From assembly GCA_002350845.1 (NCBI GenBank), contig DEFL01000073.1:39486-89651 (forward strand): a DNA stretch of 50,166 bases, in the 5' to 3' direction. A program made the translations under genes and the position numbers. The stretch comes from Christensenella sp. UBA2853 (GTDB lineage Bacteria; Bacillota; Clostridia; Christensenellales; Aristaeellaceae). Below are positions 1 through 7,071 of this stretch, one piece after another. Below the pieces are notes generated by a model. That model saw nothing but the letters and a program-made list of their open reading frames with translations, searched no databases and was not told where the DNA came from. How positions within the stretch are numbered: position 1 is the stretch's first letter; every line of letters begins with the position of its first letter.

Positions 1-50
1 AGTTCTGCGCCAAATTCGATATCACCGATGTCCATCATGTTTTCCGTCAT
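1..50 (-). CDS. Truncated small peptide gene, 5' end only
   Basis: An ATG at 48-50 (minus strand) follows an AGGAGG ribosome binding site at 8 bases' spacing and opens a frame that runs off the window edge after 16 codons (begins MTENMMDIGDIEFGAE). It carries no similarity I can name. The case for a real gene rests on the RBS and on the conserved promoter/leader element 55-95 bases upstream, which is also found ahead of the two peptide genes at 924-1100 and 6689-6871. The acidic DIGDIEFGAE run is vaguely like the leader end of those peptides, but the rest is outside the window. Confidence 0.45.
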   Translation of the reverse strand, partial: MTENMMDIGDIEFGAE

Positions 51-93
51 GTTCTTATCCTCCTGCCGCTGAACGGCTGTTTTTTCATATTTC

Positions 94-143
94 AGAAGCA
101 CCAGGCTTCCATATATTGATACGCAGCTTTCCGAAAGATGGCA
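94..143 (-). promoter_or_regulatory. Conserved promoter/leader element, copy A
   Basis: Read on the minus strand: TGCCA (139-143), 13 bases, TGCGTATCAA (116-125), 4 bases, TGGAAGC, then a hairpin with arms GGAAGC/GCTTCT (plus coordinates 105-110 and 94-99), followed by GAAA. The layout matches copies B, C and D. The spacing between TGCCA and GTATCA suits a -35/-10 pair of a non-standard sigma factor, which would put the hairpin at the 5' end of the transcript; that reading is inference. It sits about 65 bases ahead of the truncated peptide gene at 1-50. Confidence 0.6.
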
Positions 144-329
144 GAAAAAGATTTTTCGCAGACATAGGCAAAATCCCCGCTTTCTTTCTCCGGAAAGATA
201 AAGCATTAAATATGTATCCTGAAATACTTTTCAAATATGATCCTATATCAATTACGACACTCATGCCTTAATTCCTCCAGAGCAACCCATATTTTTAAGA
301 AGGAAATCAAAGCATACATGCTGTGACAG

Positions 330-358
330 TTGACGCAGGTGCCCTTGCCTGATACACT
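330..358 (+). promoter_or_regulatory. Sigma-A-type promoter of the GH51 remnant
   Basis: TTGACG (330-335), 17-base spacer, TACACT (353-358), about 65 bases before the ATG at 424, which itself has a GGGAGG ribosome binding site. The remnant gene therefore still has its expression signals. In the rest of 51-423 I see only copy A of the conserved element. Confidence 0.55.
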
Positions 359-423
359 CAGAAAAGAACAGAAAAGCTTCATATATATAGATGCACGAAA
401 GCAAGAAACGGGAGGAATGTCAG

Positions 424-851
424 ATGAAAAGACCTGTATCCGTTTTTATTCGTACCGGTCCTGCGCTGGGCAGGCGCAGCGAAATGCTGTACGGACACTT
501 TATTGAGCAAGAGGACATGGAAACCATGCAGGCCAATGCGCAGGACGGCAGAGCGGAAACTGTGGAAGTCCTCGATGTACTCGGCACGCGGTTTACCTCG
601 GACGGCACCCTGGCGTTTGCAGCGGTGAATAAGGATCCGTTTCAGGAAAAGGCGCTGGTCTGCATCCCGGCACTGACGGCGTGTACTGCTGGCAGCAGAT
701 CACAGTGTGGGGTGAAAGCACGGAATCCTATAATGATATCGGGCATACAGAAGTGGAACTGAAAGAAGGCGAGTGGAGGGAAGGGAACGGCAGTCTCTCC
801 GTGAGCCTGAAAGCGCATTCTGTCCATGTGATTCAGATCCGAAAGAACTGA
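424..851 (+). pseudogene. Decayed alpha-L-arabinofuranosidase (GH51) remnant
   Basis: The frame starts at ATG 424 with a good RBS. It begins with a GH51-like N-terminus (EMLYGHFIE, compare LYGHFIEH in the family), loses the whole catalytic barrel, and resumes with the C-terminal beta-domain (VEVLDVLG..., LAFAAVNKDP). A frameshift near 675-690 then moves the signal to another frame, which reads YCWQQITVWGESTESYNDIG and ends LKAHSVHVIQIRKN at the TGA 849-851. The ATG frame itself runs on to 762 without meaning. Whole enzymes are about 500 residues; about 140 remain and both catalytic glutamates are gone. Intact, the enzyme would release arabinose from plant arabinans or arabinoxylans. The family call rests on motif recall and was not checked by search. 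Confidence 0.65.
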
Positions 852-864
852 TGCACCATACACA

Positions 865-895
865 AAAAGCTGCTCCGGCACAGATCGGAGCAGCT
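865..895 (-). terminator. Rho-independent terminator of the 924-1100 peptide gene
   Basis: Perfect 10-bp stem AGCTGCTCCG/CGGAGCAGCT (868-877 and 886-895) with an 8-base loop, followed on the minus strand by TTTTTGTG. It lies about 30 bases past the stop of the peptide gene. Confidence 0.8.
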
Positions 896-923
896 GAATT
901 CACAGAGTTTTTTCAGGGGGCAA

Positions 924-1100
924 TCAGATTTCTTTTTTGTCATGCTTTTTGAGCATGCCTGCAGCGGACACAAATTCCATCTCATCGAGATTCAGTTCCT
1001 CAACAGCATAGCGGGAATGTACGTCATTGATGACAGCCTGCAGGCCGGCGTGGTTCTCGAACTTCTGATAATCGAAGCAGTTTGCAAGATATTTTTCCAT
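924..1100 (-). CDS. Short peptide with double-glycine-like leader (paralogue 1)
   Basis: This 58 aa frame begins MEKYLANCFDYQKFEN and ends ELNLDEMEFVSAAG followed by MLKKHDKKEI. An AAAGGAG ribosome binding site precedes the ATG. It shares about 40 of 57 positions with the product of 6689-6871, including an unbroken NDVHSRYAV core, so both are real coding sequences under selection. ELNLDEMEFVSAAG has the shape of the ELxxxELExVxGG leader end of bacteriocin and peptide-pheromone precursors cut by C39 peptidase ABC exporters, with AG in place of GG. If cut there, the product is a 10-residue lysine-rich peptide. No exporter or modifying enzyme lies in the window. It has its own promoter element (copy B) and terminator, so it is monocistronic. 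Alternative: a small intracellular regulator with no cleavage. Confidence 0.75.
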   Translation of the reverse strand: MEKYLANCFDYQKFENHAGLQAVINDVHSRYAVEELNLDEMEFVSAAGMLKKHDKKEI

Positions 1101-1135
1101 ATATATTGATCTCCTTTACAATTACTATTTCTTTC

Positions 1136-1190
1136 GGAAACCGTGTTTGGTGTTTCCACTAGTTGATACGCAGATTTTTCGGGACTGGCA
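1136..1190 (-). promoter_or_regulatory. Conserved promoter/leader element, copy B
   Basis: Minus strand: TGCCA (1186-1190), 13 bases, TGCGTATCAA (1163-1172), 4 bases, TGGAAAC, then a hairpin GGAAAC/GTTTCC (plus 1152-1157 and 1136-1141) followed by CGAAA. The distance from TATCAA to the ATG at 1100 is 62 bases, nearly the same as in copies A and D. Confidence 0.7.
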
Positions 1191-1415
1191 GTCCATAAAT
1201 AAAGAATTACATCAATATAAAAGGAAATAAAAATCACGGTCCCGGGCTCTCCTGTGAAGGAAACAGGAAAGAAAGAGCGAAATGAAAGAAGATTGAAGAG
1301 ATTGGATGGACTTGAAAAACTCTATTCAGTCTGAAAAAACTATATTCCAAAAGGCTTCGTCTTTCTGAAGCAGTAAAATGAAGAATGTTTTTGCGTATGT
1401 CTGCTCATGAACAGG

Positions 1416-1467
1416 TGCCAGAGGGAAAGGAAGTGCGTATCAAGAGATGGAAACCCAAGGAGCGGGT
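1416..1467 (+). promoter_or_regulatory. Conserved promoter/leader element, copy C, ahead of the secreted-protein operon
   Basis: On the plus strand: TGCCA (1416-1420), 13 bases, TGCGTATCAA (1434-1443), 4 bases, TGGAAAC (1448-1454), then a shorter possible stem ACCC/GGGT (1453-1456 and 1464-1467) followed by CGAAAG. Spacing is identical to the other copies although the strand is opposite. The first gene start downstream is at 1581, so the leader is about 135 bases, longer than at the peptide genes. The stretch 1191-1415 shows nothing else I can support. Confidence 0.6.
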
Positions 1468-1580
1468 CGAAAGGGTCCGGGAGGACCTGAGTGAAAACCG
1501 TTTCGGCCTGCCCTGGAAGATAAAGGCTGCAGTACATGCTGCGGATCTGACGTGTTTTTTATGAAATGGAGATTATAACA

Positions 1581-2507
1581 ATGAAGAAATGCTTGAGTTT
1601 TCTGATGGCCCTTCTGCTGATGCTTTCGGCAGTCGTGTTTGTACAGCCCGCTGTGCAGGCGGAATCCATGTATATTATCGCGGACAGCGATAAGCGTGAG
1701 CTGACGCGGGAGGAACTCTGGGGTTACAAGTATGATACCCTGCTGTATGCGTTCAATGAGATTTATGCGCGTCATGGCTACAAGTTTGAGACCGGCAGCC
1801 GCTGCTACAACTGGTTTATCCAGATGCCGTGGTATACGCCCAACGCCAGCGAATCTTCTACGAACCACCACGAAGCCTATTCGCAGTGCTCAAAGATTGA
1901 AAACAAGAATGTTGACCTGATCAAGGATGTCCGCCGCGAGATGCGGGAAAAGAAGACCACCAACCCCACCGGCAAGGGAATGCCGACACCGCCGGCGCAG
2001 GCTGTGAACAAGCCGCGCGGATTCAGCTTTGTCAAGCTGGATGCCGGACAGAAGCTGGCCGTGTACACCGCTCCTTCAAGTTATGCATACCGCGCCAACA
2101 ACGGCAAGGCAACCTGCAGCACGAACGGTGCTGTGTATGCACTCGGCTGGGATAACGGCTGGATGCTGATGCTCTATGAGGCCAATCAGGCCGGACAGTA
2201 CAGGGTTGGCTATGTGGACGGTTCCAAGATCAAGGGCCAGAGACCGAACCTGGACATCCTGACCTGGGACGGCAGCAGCTGCGAAGTCATCACCGCCACC
2301 ACCCTGACGGATGACCCTGCCCTGACAGGCAAAGTGCTGACTCATCTTTCAGCCGGCACCCGGGTCAAGTATCTGACCACCATGTACAATTCCACCGCAT
2401 GGGACTATATCGAAACCACCATCGACGGCAAGACGGCCAGAGGTTTTGTGCCCAGCGGCACGCTGTCGATGACAGGCATTGATATGACAGAAGGCGGAGA
2501 AGGTTAA
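1581..2507 (+). CDS. Secreted YARHG-domain protein with SH3-like repeats
   Basis: The start at 1581 follows a GGAG ribosome binding site and gives a clear signal peptide (residues 1-27, ending AVQA). The mature 281 residues hold a YARHG domain (FNEIYARHGYKF, residues 58-69, in a helical stretch of about 30-125), a Pro-rich linker, and two SH3-like beta regions (about 140-215 and 225-300). YARHG is an extracellular domain of unknown role found in cell-wall-linked proteins; SH3-like modules often bind peptidoglycan. It is the first of three secreted-protein genes read in one direction with gaps of 46 and 39 bases. The protein is probably loosely wall-bound; no anchor motif or catalytic domain is visible. 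Confidence 0.8.
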   Translation: MKKCLSFLMALLLMLSAVVFVQPAVQAESMYIIADSDKRELTREELWGYKYDTLLYAFNEIYARHGYKFETGSRCYNWFIQMPWYTPNASESSTNHHEAYSQCSKIENKNVDLIKDVRREMREKKTTNPTGKGMPTPPAQAVNKPRGFSFVKLDAGQKLAVYTAPSSYAYRANNGKATCSTNGAVYALGWDNGWMLMLYEANQAGQYRVGYVDGSKIKGQRPNLDILTWDGSSCEVITATTLTDDPALTGKVLTHLSAGTRVKYLTTMYNSTAWDYIETTIDGKTARGFVPSGTLSMTGIDMTEGGEG

Positions 2508-2553
2508 TCCCAAACTATCACGTGTCAAAGCAGTCAGAAAGGAGATTACCGGA

Positions 2554-4341
2554 ATGAAAAGAATTCTGCTTTTCCTGCTTGCGCTGAGTCTGCTCTGCAT
2601 GGGCAGTTGCGCGCTCGCAGAACAATCGATCTCGCTGGAAGTGGTCAATGAGGCCAGACTTCCGCTGCATGAGGCGGAGGATCCTTATATCCAGCTTCTC
2701 AGAGGGGCAGAAACTGCCCCCACTGACGGGCTGCCCGTGCTCATCCTGCCGGTGAAGAAGAACCTGCAGATCAATACCCGGATTCTTCCGCAGTCGGTCC
2801 GCAACAAGAAGGTCACCATGGAAGTGGACAATGCGGACATCGTGCGGGTGAAGGGAAACAGTCTGACCGGTCTGGCTGCCGGCGAGACGGTTCTGACGAT
2901 CGTCAGCCAGGCAGATGAATCCGTGAAACTGCAGTATCGGGTGCTGGTCATCCAGCAGGTCAGCCGGATCTCCCTGACTGCCGCTGCCAAGAGCGTCGCA
3001 GTCGGCGATACCCTGGATGTGAGGGCTGCATTCCAGCCCGAGAACGCAACGCTGCGCCAGGTCACCTGGACCAGCGGTGACGAGCGCATCGCAACAGTGG
3101 ATGAGAACGGACGCGTGACCGGCGTCAAGCGCGGCAATGTCCGCATCATTGCCACCTCCGCGGATGGCAGCAATATCCGTTCCAACATCAGCGTTCAGGT
3201 CACACAGCCGGCCGGTGAGATCAGTCTGGACAAGACCGAGATCACCGTGGATGCCGGAAGAAACACCATGATCCGTGCGACCGTCCTGCCCAAGGACGCC
3301 AACGACAAAAATGTCATCTGGTCGACCTCGGACCCTTCGATCGCGACAGTGAACGCCCAGGGCCGGATCACCGGCGTGTCCCTCGGCACCTGCGAAGTCA
3401 TCTGCACGAGCAAAACCAATGAAAACGTGCAGGCCAGAGCAACGGTCCATGTGCAGCAGCCGGTCAAGAGCGTCACGTTTGACGAGGCGCCCATGGTCTA
3501 TGCCGGGGAAACCATGCAGGTCACCTGGCATGTGGAACCGGAGAACGCCAGCAACAAGACGCTGACCTTCTCTTCCTCAAACCGGAATATTCTGGACGTG
3601 AGCCCGGAAGGTGTTGTGACCGGCCTCAAGGCGGGCGAAGCCTATGTGAATGCTGTCACCACCGACGGCACCAACCGCAGGGCGAGGGTCCGGGTAAAGG
3701 TCGGACAGCATGTGCAGGGTGTGCATATGCTGCGCAATACAGCCTATATCGATCTCAATGATTCTTCTACGACGGCCGCTGTGCTCGAGCCGAAGAGCGC
3801 CACCAACAAGAACATGACCTGGCGCAGCGCGGACACGTCCATCTGCACGGTGGAACCGGTCCGGAACCAGAGCCACCGCGTGAAGATCACGGGCGTGAAC
3901 AACGGCGAGACCGTTGTGTACGGCACCACCGAGGACGGCGGATTTGAAACCTCCATCCGTGTGAAGGTCGGCGACTTCAGCCGTGCGACCAAGATCACCG
4001 ACGCGCTGATTGACGGCCGCGGCAATATTGAGATTCAGGTGAAGAATGTGAGCGCAGACCTCCCGCTGACAAGAATCACAGTGGAGGTTGAATGCTACGA
4101 CTTTGACAACAAGCCGGTTGCGATCAACACCAAGGACGGCTCCAATATTTTCAGGGCTGTCTACACCAAGCGCCTGAACCCCGGGAAAACGACACAGGCC
4201 AGAGAATGGACGTGCAAGGACCGCAATGAGGATGAAGCCTTCCAGCATATGGTCGTCCGCGTCGTGGAGTACCAGATTGACGGCGACTGGGTCAAGACCA
4301 TCCGCAAGAAACTCCAGCCGAAATTCGCCTACAGGCCATAA
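2554..4341 (+). CDS. Secreted protein with tandem bacterial Ig-like (BIG2) domains
   Basis: 595 aa with a signal peptide ending ALA at about residue 22. A first Ig-like region (about 60-133) is followed by at least three BIG2 domains starting near residues 136, 221 and 304 and a more divergent one near 389; each carries the pattern W-(T/S)-S-x-(D/N)...ATV-(D/N)-x-x-G-x-(V/I)-TG. The last 120 residues form another beta-rich domain (KVGDFSRATKITDALID...) that resembles FxLYD-type modules. No LPXTG or transmembrane anchor is present, so it is free or held by neighbours. BIG2 domains serve as spacers or adhesion modules on cell surfaces. It lies in one operon with 1581-2507 and 4381-5781. Confidence 0.85.
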   Translation: MKRILLFLLALSLLCMGSCALAEQSISLEVVNEARLPLHEAEDPYIQLLRGAETAPTDGLPVLILPVKKNLQINTRILPQSVRNKKVTMEVDNADIVRVKGNSLTGLAAGETVLTIVSQADESVKLQYRVLVIQQVSRISLTAAAKSVAVGDTLDVRAAFQPENATLRQVTWTSGDERIATVDENGRVTGVKRGNVRIIATSADGSNIRSNISVQVTQPAGEISLDKTEITVDAGRNTMIRATVLPKDANDKNVIWSTSDPSIATVNAQGRITGVSLGTCEVICTSKTNENVQARATVHVQQPVKSVTFDEAPMVYAGETMQVTWHVEPENASNKTLTFSSSNRNILDVSPEGVVTGLKAGEAYVNAVTTDGTNRRARVRVKVGQHVQGVHMLRNTAYIDLNDSSTTAAVLEPKSATNKNMTWRSADTSICTVEPVRNQSHRVKITGVNNGETVVYGTTEDGGFETSIRVKVGDFSRATKITDALIDGRGNIEIQVKNVSADLPLTRITVEVECYDFDNKPVAINTKDGSNIFRAVYTKRLNPGKTTQAREWTCKDRNEDEAFQHMVVRVVEYQIDGDWVKTIRKKLQPKFAYRP

Positions 4342-4380
4342 AAATGCGCTTTCGTGGAATGAATCCATAAAGGAGGAACA

Positions 4381-5781
4381 ATGTCTATGAAGAAACAACT
4401 GATTTACCTGCTGCTGGTTCTTTCTCTTGCTGCCCTTCCCGTGATGACCGGGGCAATGGCAGAAGGAGCAGCCGATCCCTTTGAGGAGATCACAGCTGAA
4501 TTTGCTCAGGCAAAGAAAGTGGAAGCCTACCAGGTGGCGGTTCACCCCACGCGTGTGAGCGGATGGACAGCGCTTCGCTGGGCACCCAGCAAGCAGGCCC
4601 CGATTATGGCGACCTACCCTGCAAAGCAGGAACTGACCGTGCTTAAGGAAACCGGCAACTGGCTGCTGGTCGAAAACACACAGACCGGCGATGTCGGATA
4701 CATCAATAAGGCCTATGTGACAACAGAGATCCAGACGGCTGAGGAAAAGGAACTGAAACTGGCCACCGAGCAGAACGGCAAAGTGAACCTCGGCGTGATT
4801 GACATCAACGGCGCGTTCTCCCTGCAGTGCGGTCTGCCGGAAGGCTACACCATGACCCCTGTCCGGTCCTTCGGTGATCAGATGGTGGCTGTGATGACCT
4901 CCCAGGATCCGGCCAAGCCGGAAATGGTGCTGTCGGCTGCCTATGATCCGGCCTATGCCTCTGTGGACCGGCTGAACGATCTGGACGACGAAGCCCTGGC
5001 TGTGCTTGAAAAGACCTTTACCGACGTCGACCCGACCGTGGAAATCACCTACGGCGATACCGGCCTGGGCACACGCCTCATGGTCGCCAGACAGAATGAC
5101 GGCGGCTTCGATTACCTTGACCTCATGAGCATCTACAAGGGCTACTTTGTGGAGTTTGTCATGGTCGCTCCGCTGACGGCTGAGGAGAAGGCCCTCACGG
5201 AAGAGCAGATGCGCCTGAGTGTGGATTTCCTGACTGACCTGGACTTCGTGCCGGTCGCCGGGGAAGCGGATGTCAAGGCGCAGCTGGCGGACAGCACCTA
5301 TCCTGCCGATCTGACGGTCGAGAATGCAGAAGAGCGCACCGTCCGTGTGGTCGTAAGCCATGCGCTGACACTGACTCCCGAAGCTGCAGCTGCCCTGAAA
5401 GTCGGGGACACGCTGACGCTCGGACAGTTCAGCGAGACCATTGAAACACTCGAGGAGACGGAAGACGGGGATCTCCTGATCAACGGAACGATTGCCCTTC
5501 GCCAGTATGGCGAGGACGTGCACCTGTACGTGGATGAGCGGGAGCATATTGAACCCTTTGCCGAGCTGACCGTGACGCTTTCCGATGAAGTGAAGTTTCA
5601 GGACTGGCTGAATCATGAGACCTGGGAGGAAGATGATCATGCGACCGAGTATTCCGCTGAGGAACTGATTGCCATGATCGAGGCGGATCCGTCCGCGTTC
5701 ACGGCCGACAATGTATGGGTCTTCTTCAATGAAGCAGGAGAGCTGTTCAATGTCGAACGGGTGGGCACAACCCAGCAGTAA
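4381..5781 (+). CDS. Secreted SH3-domain protein, function unknown
   Basis: 466 aa. The ATG at 4381 follows AAAGGAGG; a second ATG at 4387 is possible. A signal peptide ends near AMA (about residue 27). Residues about 55-120 form a bacterial SH3 domain (SGWTALRWAPSKQAPIM, then NWLLVENTQTGDVGYINKAYV). The remainder is acidic and beta-rich with no known catalytic motif. It is the last gene of the three-gene secreted operon and is followed by two terminator hairpins. The set probably builds or senses an envelope structure; that is inference from the domain mix. Confidence 0.75.
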   Translation: MSMKKQLIYLLLVLSLAALPVMTGAMAEGAADPFEEITAEFAQAKKVEAYQVAVHPTRVSGWTALRWAPSKQAPIMATYPAKQELTVLKETGNWLLVENTQTGDVGYINKAYVTTEIQTAEEKELKLATEQNGKVNLGVIDINGAFSLQCGLPEGYTMTPVRSFGDQMVAVMTSQDPAKPEMVLSAAYDPAYASVDRLNDLDDEALAVLEKTFTDVDPTVEITYGDTGLGTRLMVARQNDGGFDYLDLMSIYKGYFVEFVMVAPLTAEEKALTEEQMRLSVDFLTDLDFVPVAGEADVKAQLADSTYPADLTVENAEERTVRVVVSHALTLTPEAAAALKVGDTLTLGQFSETIETLEETEDGDLLINGTIALRQYGEDVHLYVDEREHIEPFAELTVTLSDEVKFQDWLNHETWEEDDHATEYSAEELIAMIEADPSAFTADNVWVFFNEAGELFNVERVGTTQQ

Positions 5782-5798
5782 AAGGACTCAATGAAAAC

Positions 5799-5837
5799 GC
5801 CGGGGAGGGCAGCGATGCCTTCCCCGGCATTTCTTTC
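5799..5837 (+). terminator. Terminator of the secreted-protein operon
   Basis: GCCGGGGA (5799-5806) pairs with TCCCCGGC (5821-5828), extended by AGG/CCT inside, followed by ATTTCTTTC. It lies 18 bases past the stop at 5781. Confidence 0.6.
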
Positions 5838-5850
5838 GGGAACACAAAGG

Positions 5851-5882
5851 AAAAAGCCGAAGCGGCCAGGCTTCGGCTTTTT
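5851..5882. terminator. Bidirectional terminator between convergent genes
   Basis: AAAAAGCCGAAGC/GCTTCGGCTTTTT with a 6-base loop works on either strand. It separates the plus-strand operon ending at 5781 from the minus-strand gene ending at 5906. Confidence 0.85.
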
Positions 5883-5905
5883 GTGAATCATGAAAAGAAG
5901 ATCGG

Positions 5906-6454
5906 TTACAGGACCCAGAGCAGGATCGCGAGGACCAGGGCCTGGACCATCATCAGGGCAAAGCTGACCGGCCACCGCCCGTCCCGGTTGAAGGCGTAAA
6001 AATCATCCCATGTCTTCCTATATATAACGCGCGTCATGTAGAGCAGCGCATACAGCAGCACAGGGAGCGCGCCGAGAAAGACAATGGCAAACGGCCCCGC
6101 GGGTTTGTCCCAGGCGAAGTGATTCACGATGGCCATCAGGGGACAGATCAGATGCATGAACAGGTCAGGCCCGTGAAACAGCGACTTGTATCCATAGACG
6201 ATCGGCCCGAGAAAGAGCATGACGGTGGACAAGGTCACCGAGACGCAGACCGTGGCCGAATACTTGATGAGCAGCACCGCCTGGGGAACCTCCCCAAAGA
6301 GGCGAAACAGCGCGGCTGCCAGCGAGAGCAGGGCTGAAAAGCAGTTGGACAGAACGGTGAAATACCGGAAGACCAGGTGCGCGGGGCTCGTTTTCAGATA
6401 CAGCGCGATGCAGACGCCTGTGATGAGCGTGACGGCCAGGTTCAGGATGATCAT
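5906..6454 (-). CDS. Small polytopic membrane protein, Pr6Pr/TMEM164-like
   Basis: The start at 6454 (MIILNLAVTL) has an AAGGAGG ribosome binding site and gives 182 aa; a longer frame upstream lacks one. About six hydrophobic segments are visible. The pattern FRYFTVLSNCFSALLSLAAA, a VTLSTVMLFLGP helix, and FHGPDLFMHLICPLMAIV resemble the Pr6Pr family of six-helix proteins of unknown function. No catalytic residues stand out. Its transcript would end at the bidirectional hairpin 5851-5882. Confidence 0.65.
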   Translation of the reverse strand: MIILNLAVTLITGVCIALYLKTSPAHLVFRYFTVLSNCFSALLSLAAALFRLFGEVPQAVLLIKYSATVCVSVTLSTVMLFLGPIVYGYKSLFHGPDLFMHLICPLMAIVNHFAWDKPAGPFAIVFLGALPVLLYALLYMTRVIYRKTWDDFYAFNRDGRWPVSFALMMVQALVLAILLWVL

Positions 6455-6497
6455 GCGGCTCCTCCTTGGTGAAACGGTTTCCCTTAAACGCAGGAAA

Positions 6498-6523
6498 ACT
6501 GCTTCGGAACGCACCGAAGCAGT
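6498..6523 (-). terminator. Probable terminator of the 6689-6871 peptide transcript
   Basis: Perfect 10-bp stem ACTGCTTCGG/CCGAAGCAGT with a 6-base loop, followed on the minus strand by TTTTCC. It lies between the peptide gene and the membrane protein gene. Between 6524 and 6688 I see only small dyads (for example TCCGGA...TCCGGA near 6620-6636). Confidence 0.6.
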
Positions 6524-6688
6524 GAAATCCATGTGCGTCTTTCCTCAGACGCATCGGGTACTATGTACGGGACCGGCCGCTTTTCATTCTGGTTTCTGGC
6601 TGCTGTGAGTCATGATCCGGACCGTGTCCGGATCCCACTGCCCTGCACTCCCTGGCACACTGTCTGGCCTGTCGGATGCAGGCGGGGA

Positions 6689-6871
6689 TCACTGTTCGTC
6701 TTTTTTGTCGTGCTTTGTGATCATGCCGGCGGCGGATACAAATTCCATATCGTCCAGATTCAGTTCCTGAACAGCATAGCGGGAATGGACGTCGTTGATG
6801 ATCACCTGCAGGTCGGAATTGTTCTCAAACTTCTGAAAATCAAAGCTGTGTGCAAGAAATTTTTCCATCAT
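6689..6871 (-). CDS. Short peptide with double-glycine-like leader (paralogue 2)
   Basis: 60 aa beginning MMEKFLAHSFDFQKFEN; either of two adjacent ATG codons could start it, downstream of AAGGAG. It is the sister of the 924-1100 product: the block NDVHSRYAV, then ELNLDDMEFVSAAG, then MITKHDKKDEQ. Differences between the two are mostly conservative (Y/F, E/D, K/T, V/I), as expected for coding sequence under constraint. If cut after AAG the product is an 11-residue charged peptide. The same promoter/leader element (copy D) lies 65 bases upstream. No exporter, receptor or maturase is adjacent. Confidence 0.78.
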   Translation of the reverse strand: MMEKFLAHSFDFQKFENNSDLQVIINDVHSRYAVQELNLDDMEFVSAAGMITKHDKKDEQ

Positions 6872-6907
6872 GGTTCATAATCTCCTTTTCATTCTCTGCT
6901 CAATTTC

Positions 6908-6963
6908 GGAAACGTTGTATTGGTGTTTCCATGAGTTGATACGGAGGAAAAACGGAGATGGCA
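6908..6963 (-). promoter_or_regulatory. Conserved promoter/leader element, copy D
   Basis: Minus strand: TGCCA (6959-6963), 13 bases, TCCGTATCAA (6936-6945), 4 bases, TGGAAAC, then a hairpin GGAAAC/GTTTCC (plus 6925-6930 and 6908-6913) followed by CGAAA. The single difference in the core (TCCG for TGCG) and unrelated spacer bases show the conserved parts are held by selection, not by recent copying of the whole block. Confidence 0.7.
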
Positions 6964-7071
6964 GTGCCGGGAAGAAAAAATGTGGAAAAAATTTTCAGGC
7001 GGTTTTCAGACGTGCGGAGAAAACGGATTCCTGAGAGGGTCAGAAACGCGTGAAAAACGGACCGGGGGAGA

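Noticed and set aside
3577..5640. 687 aa minus frame across two secreted genes
   Set aside because: Spans the boundary of two clearly coding plus-strand genes and has no motifs.
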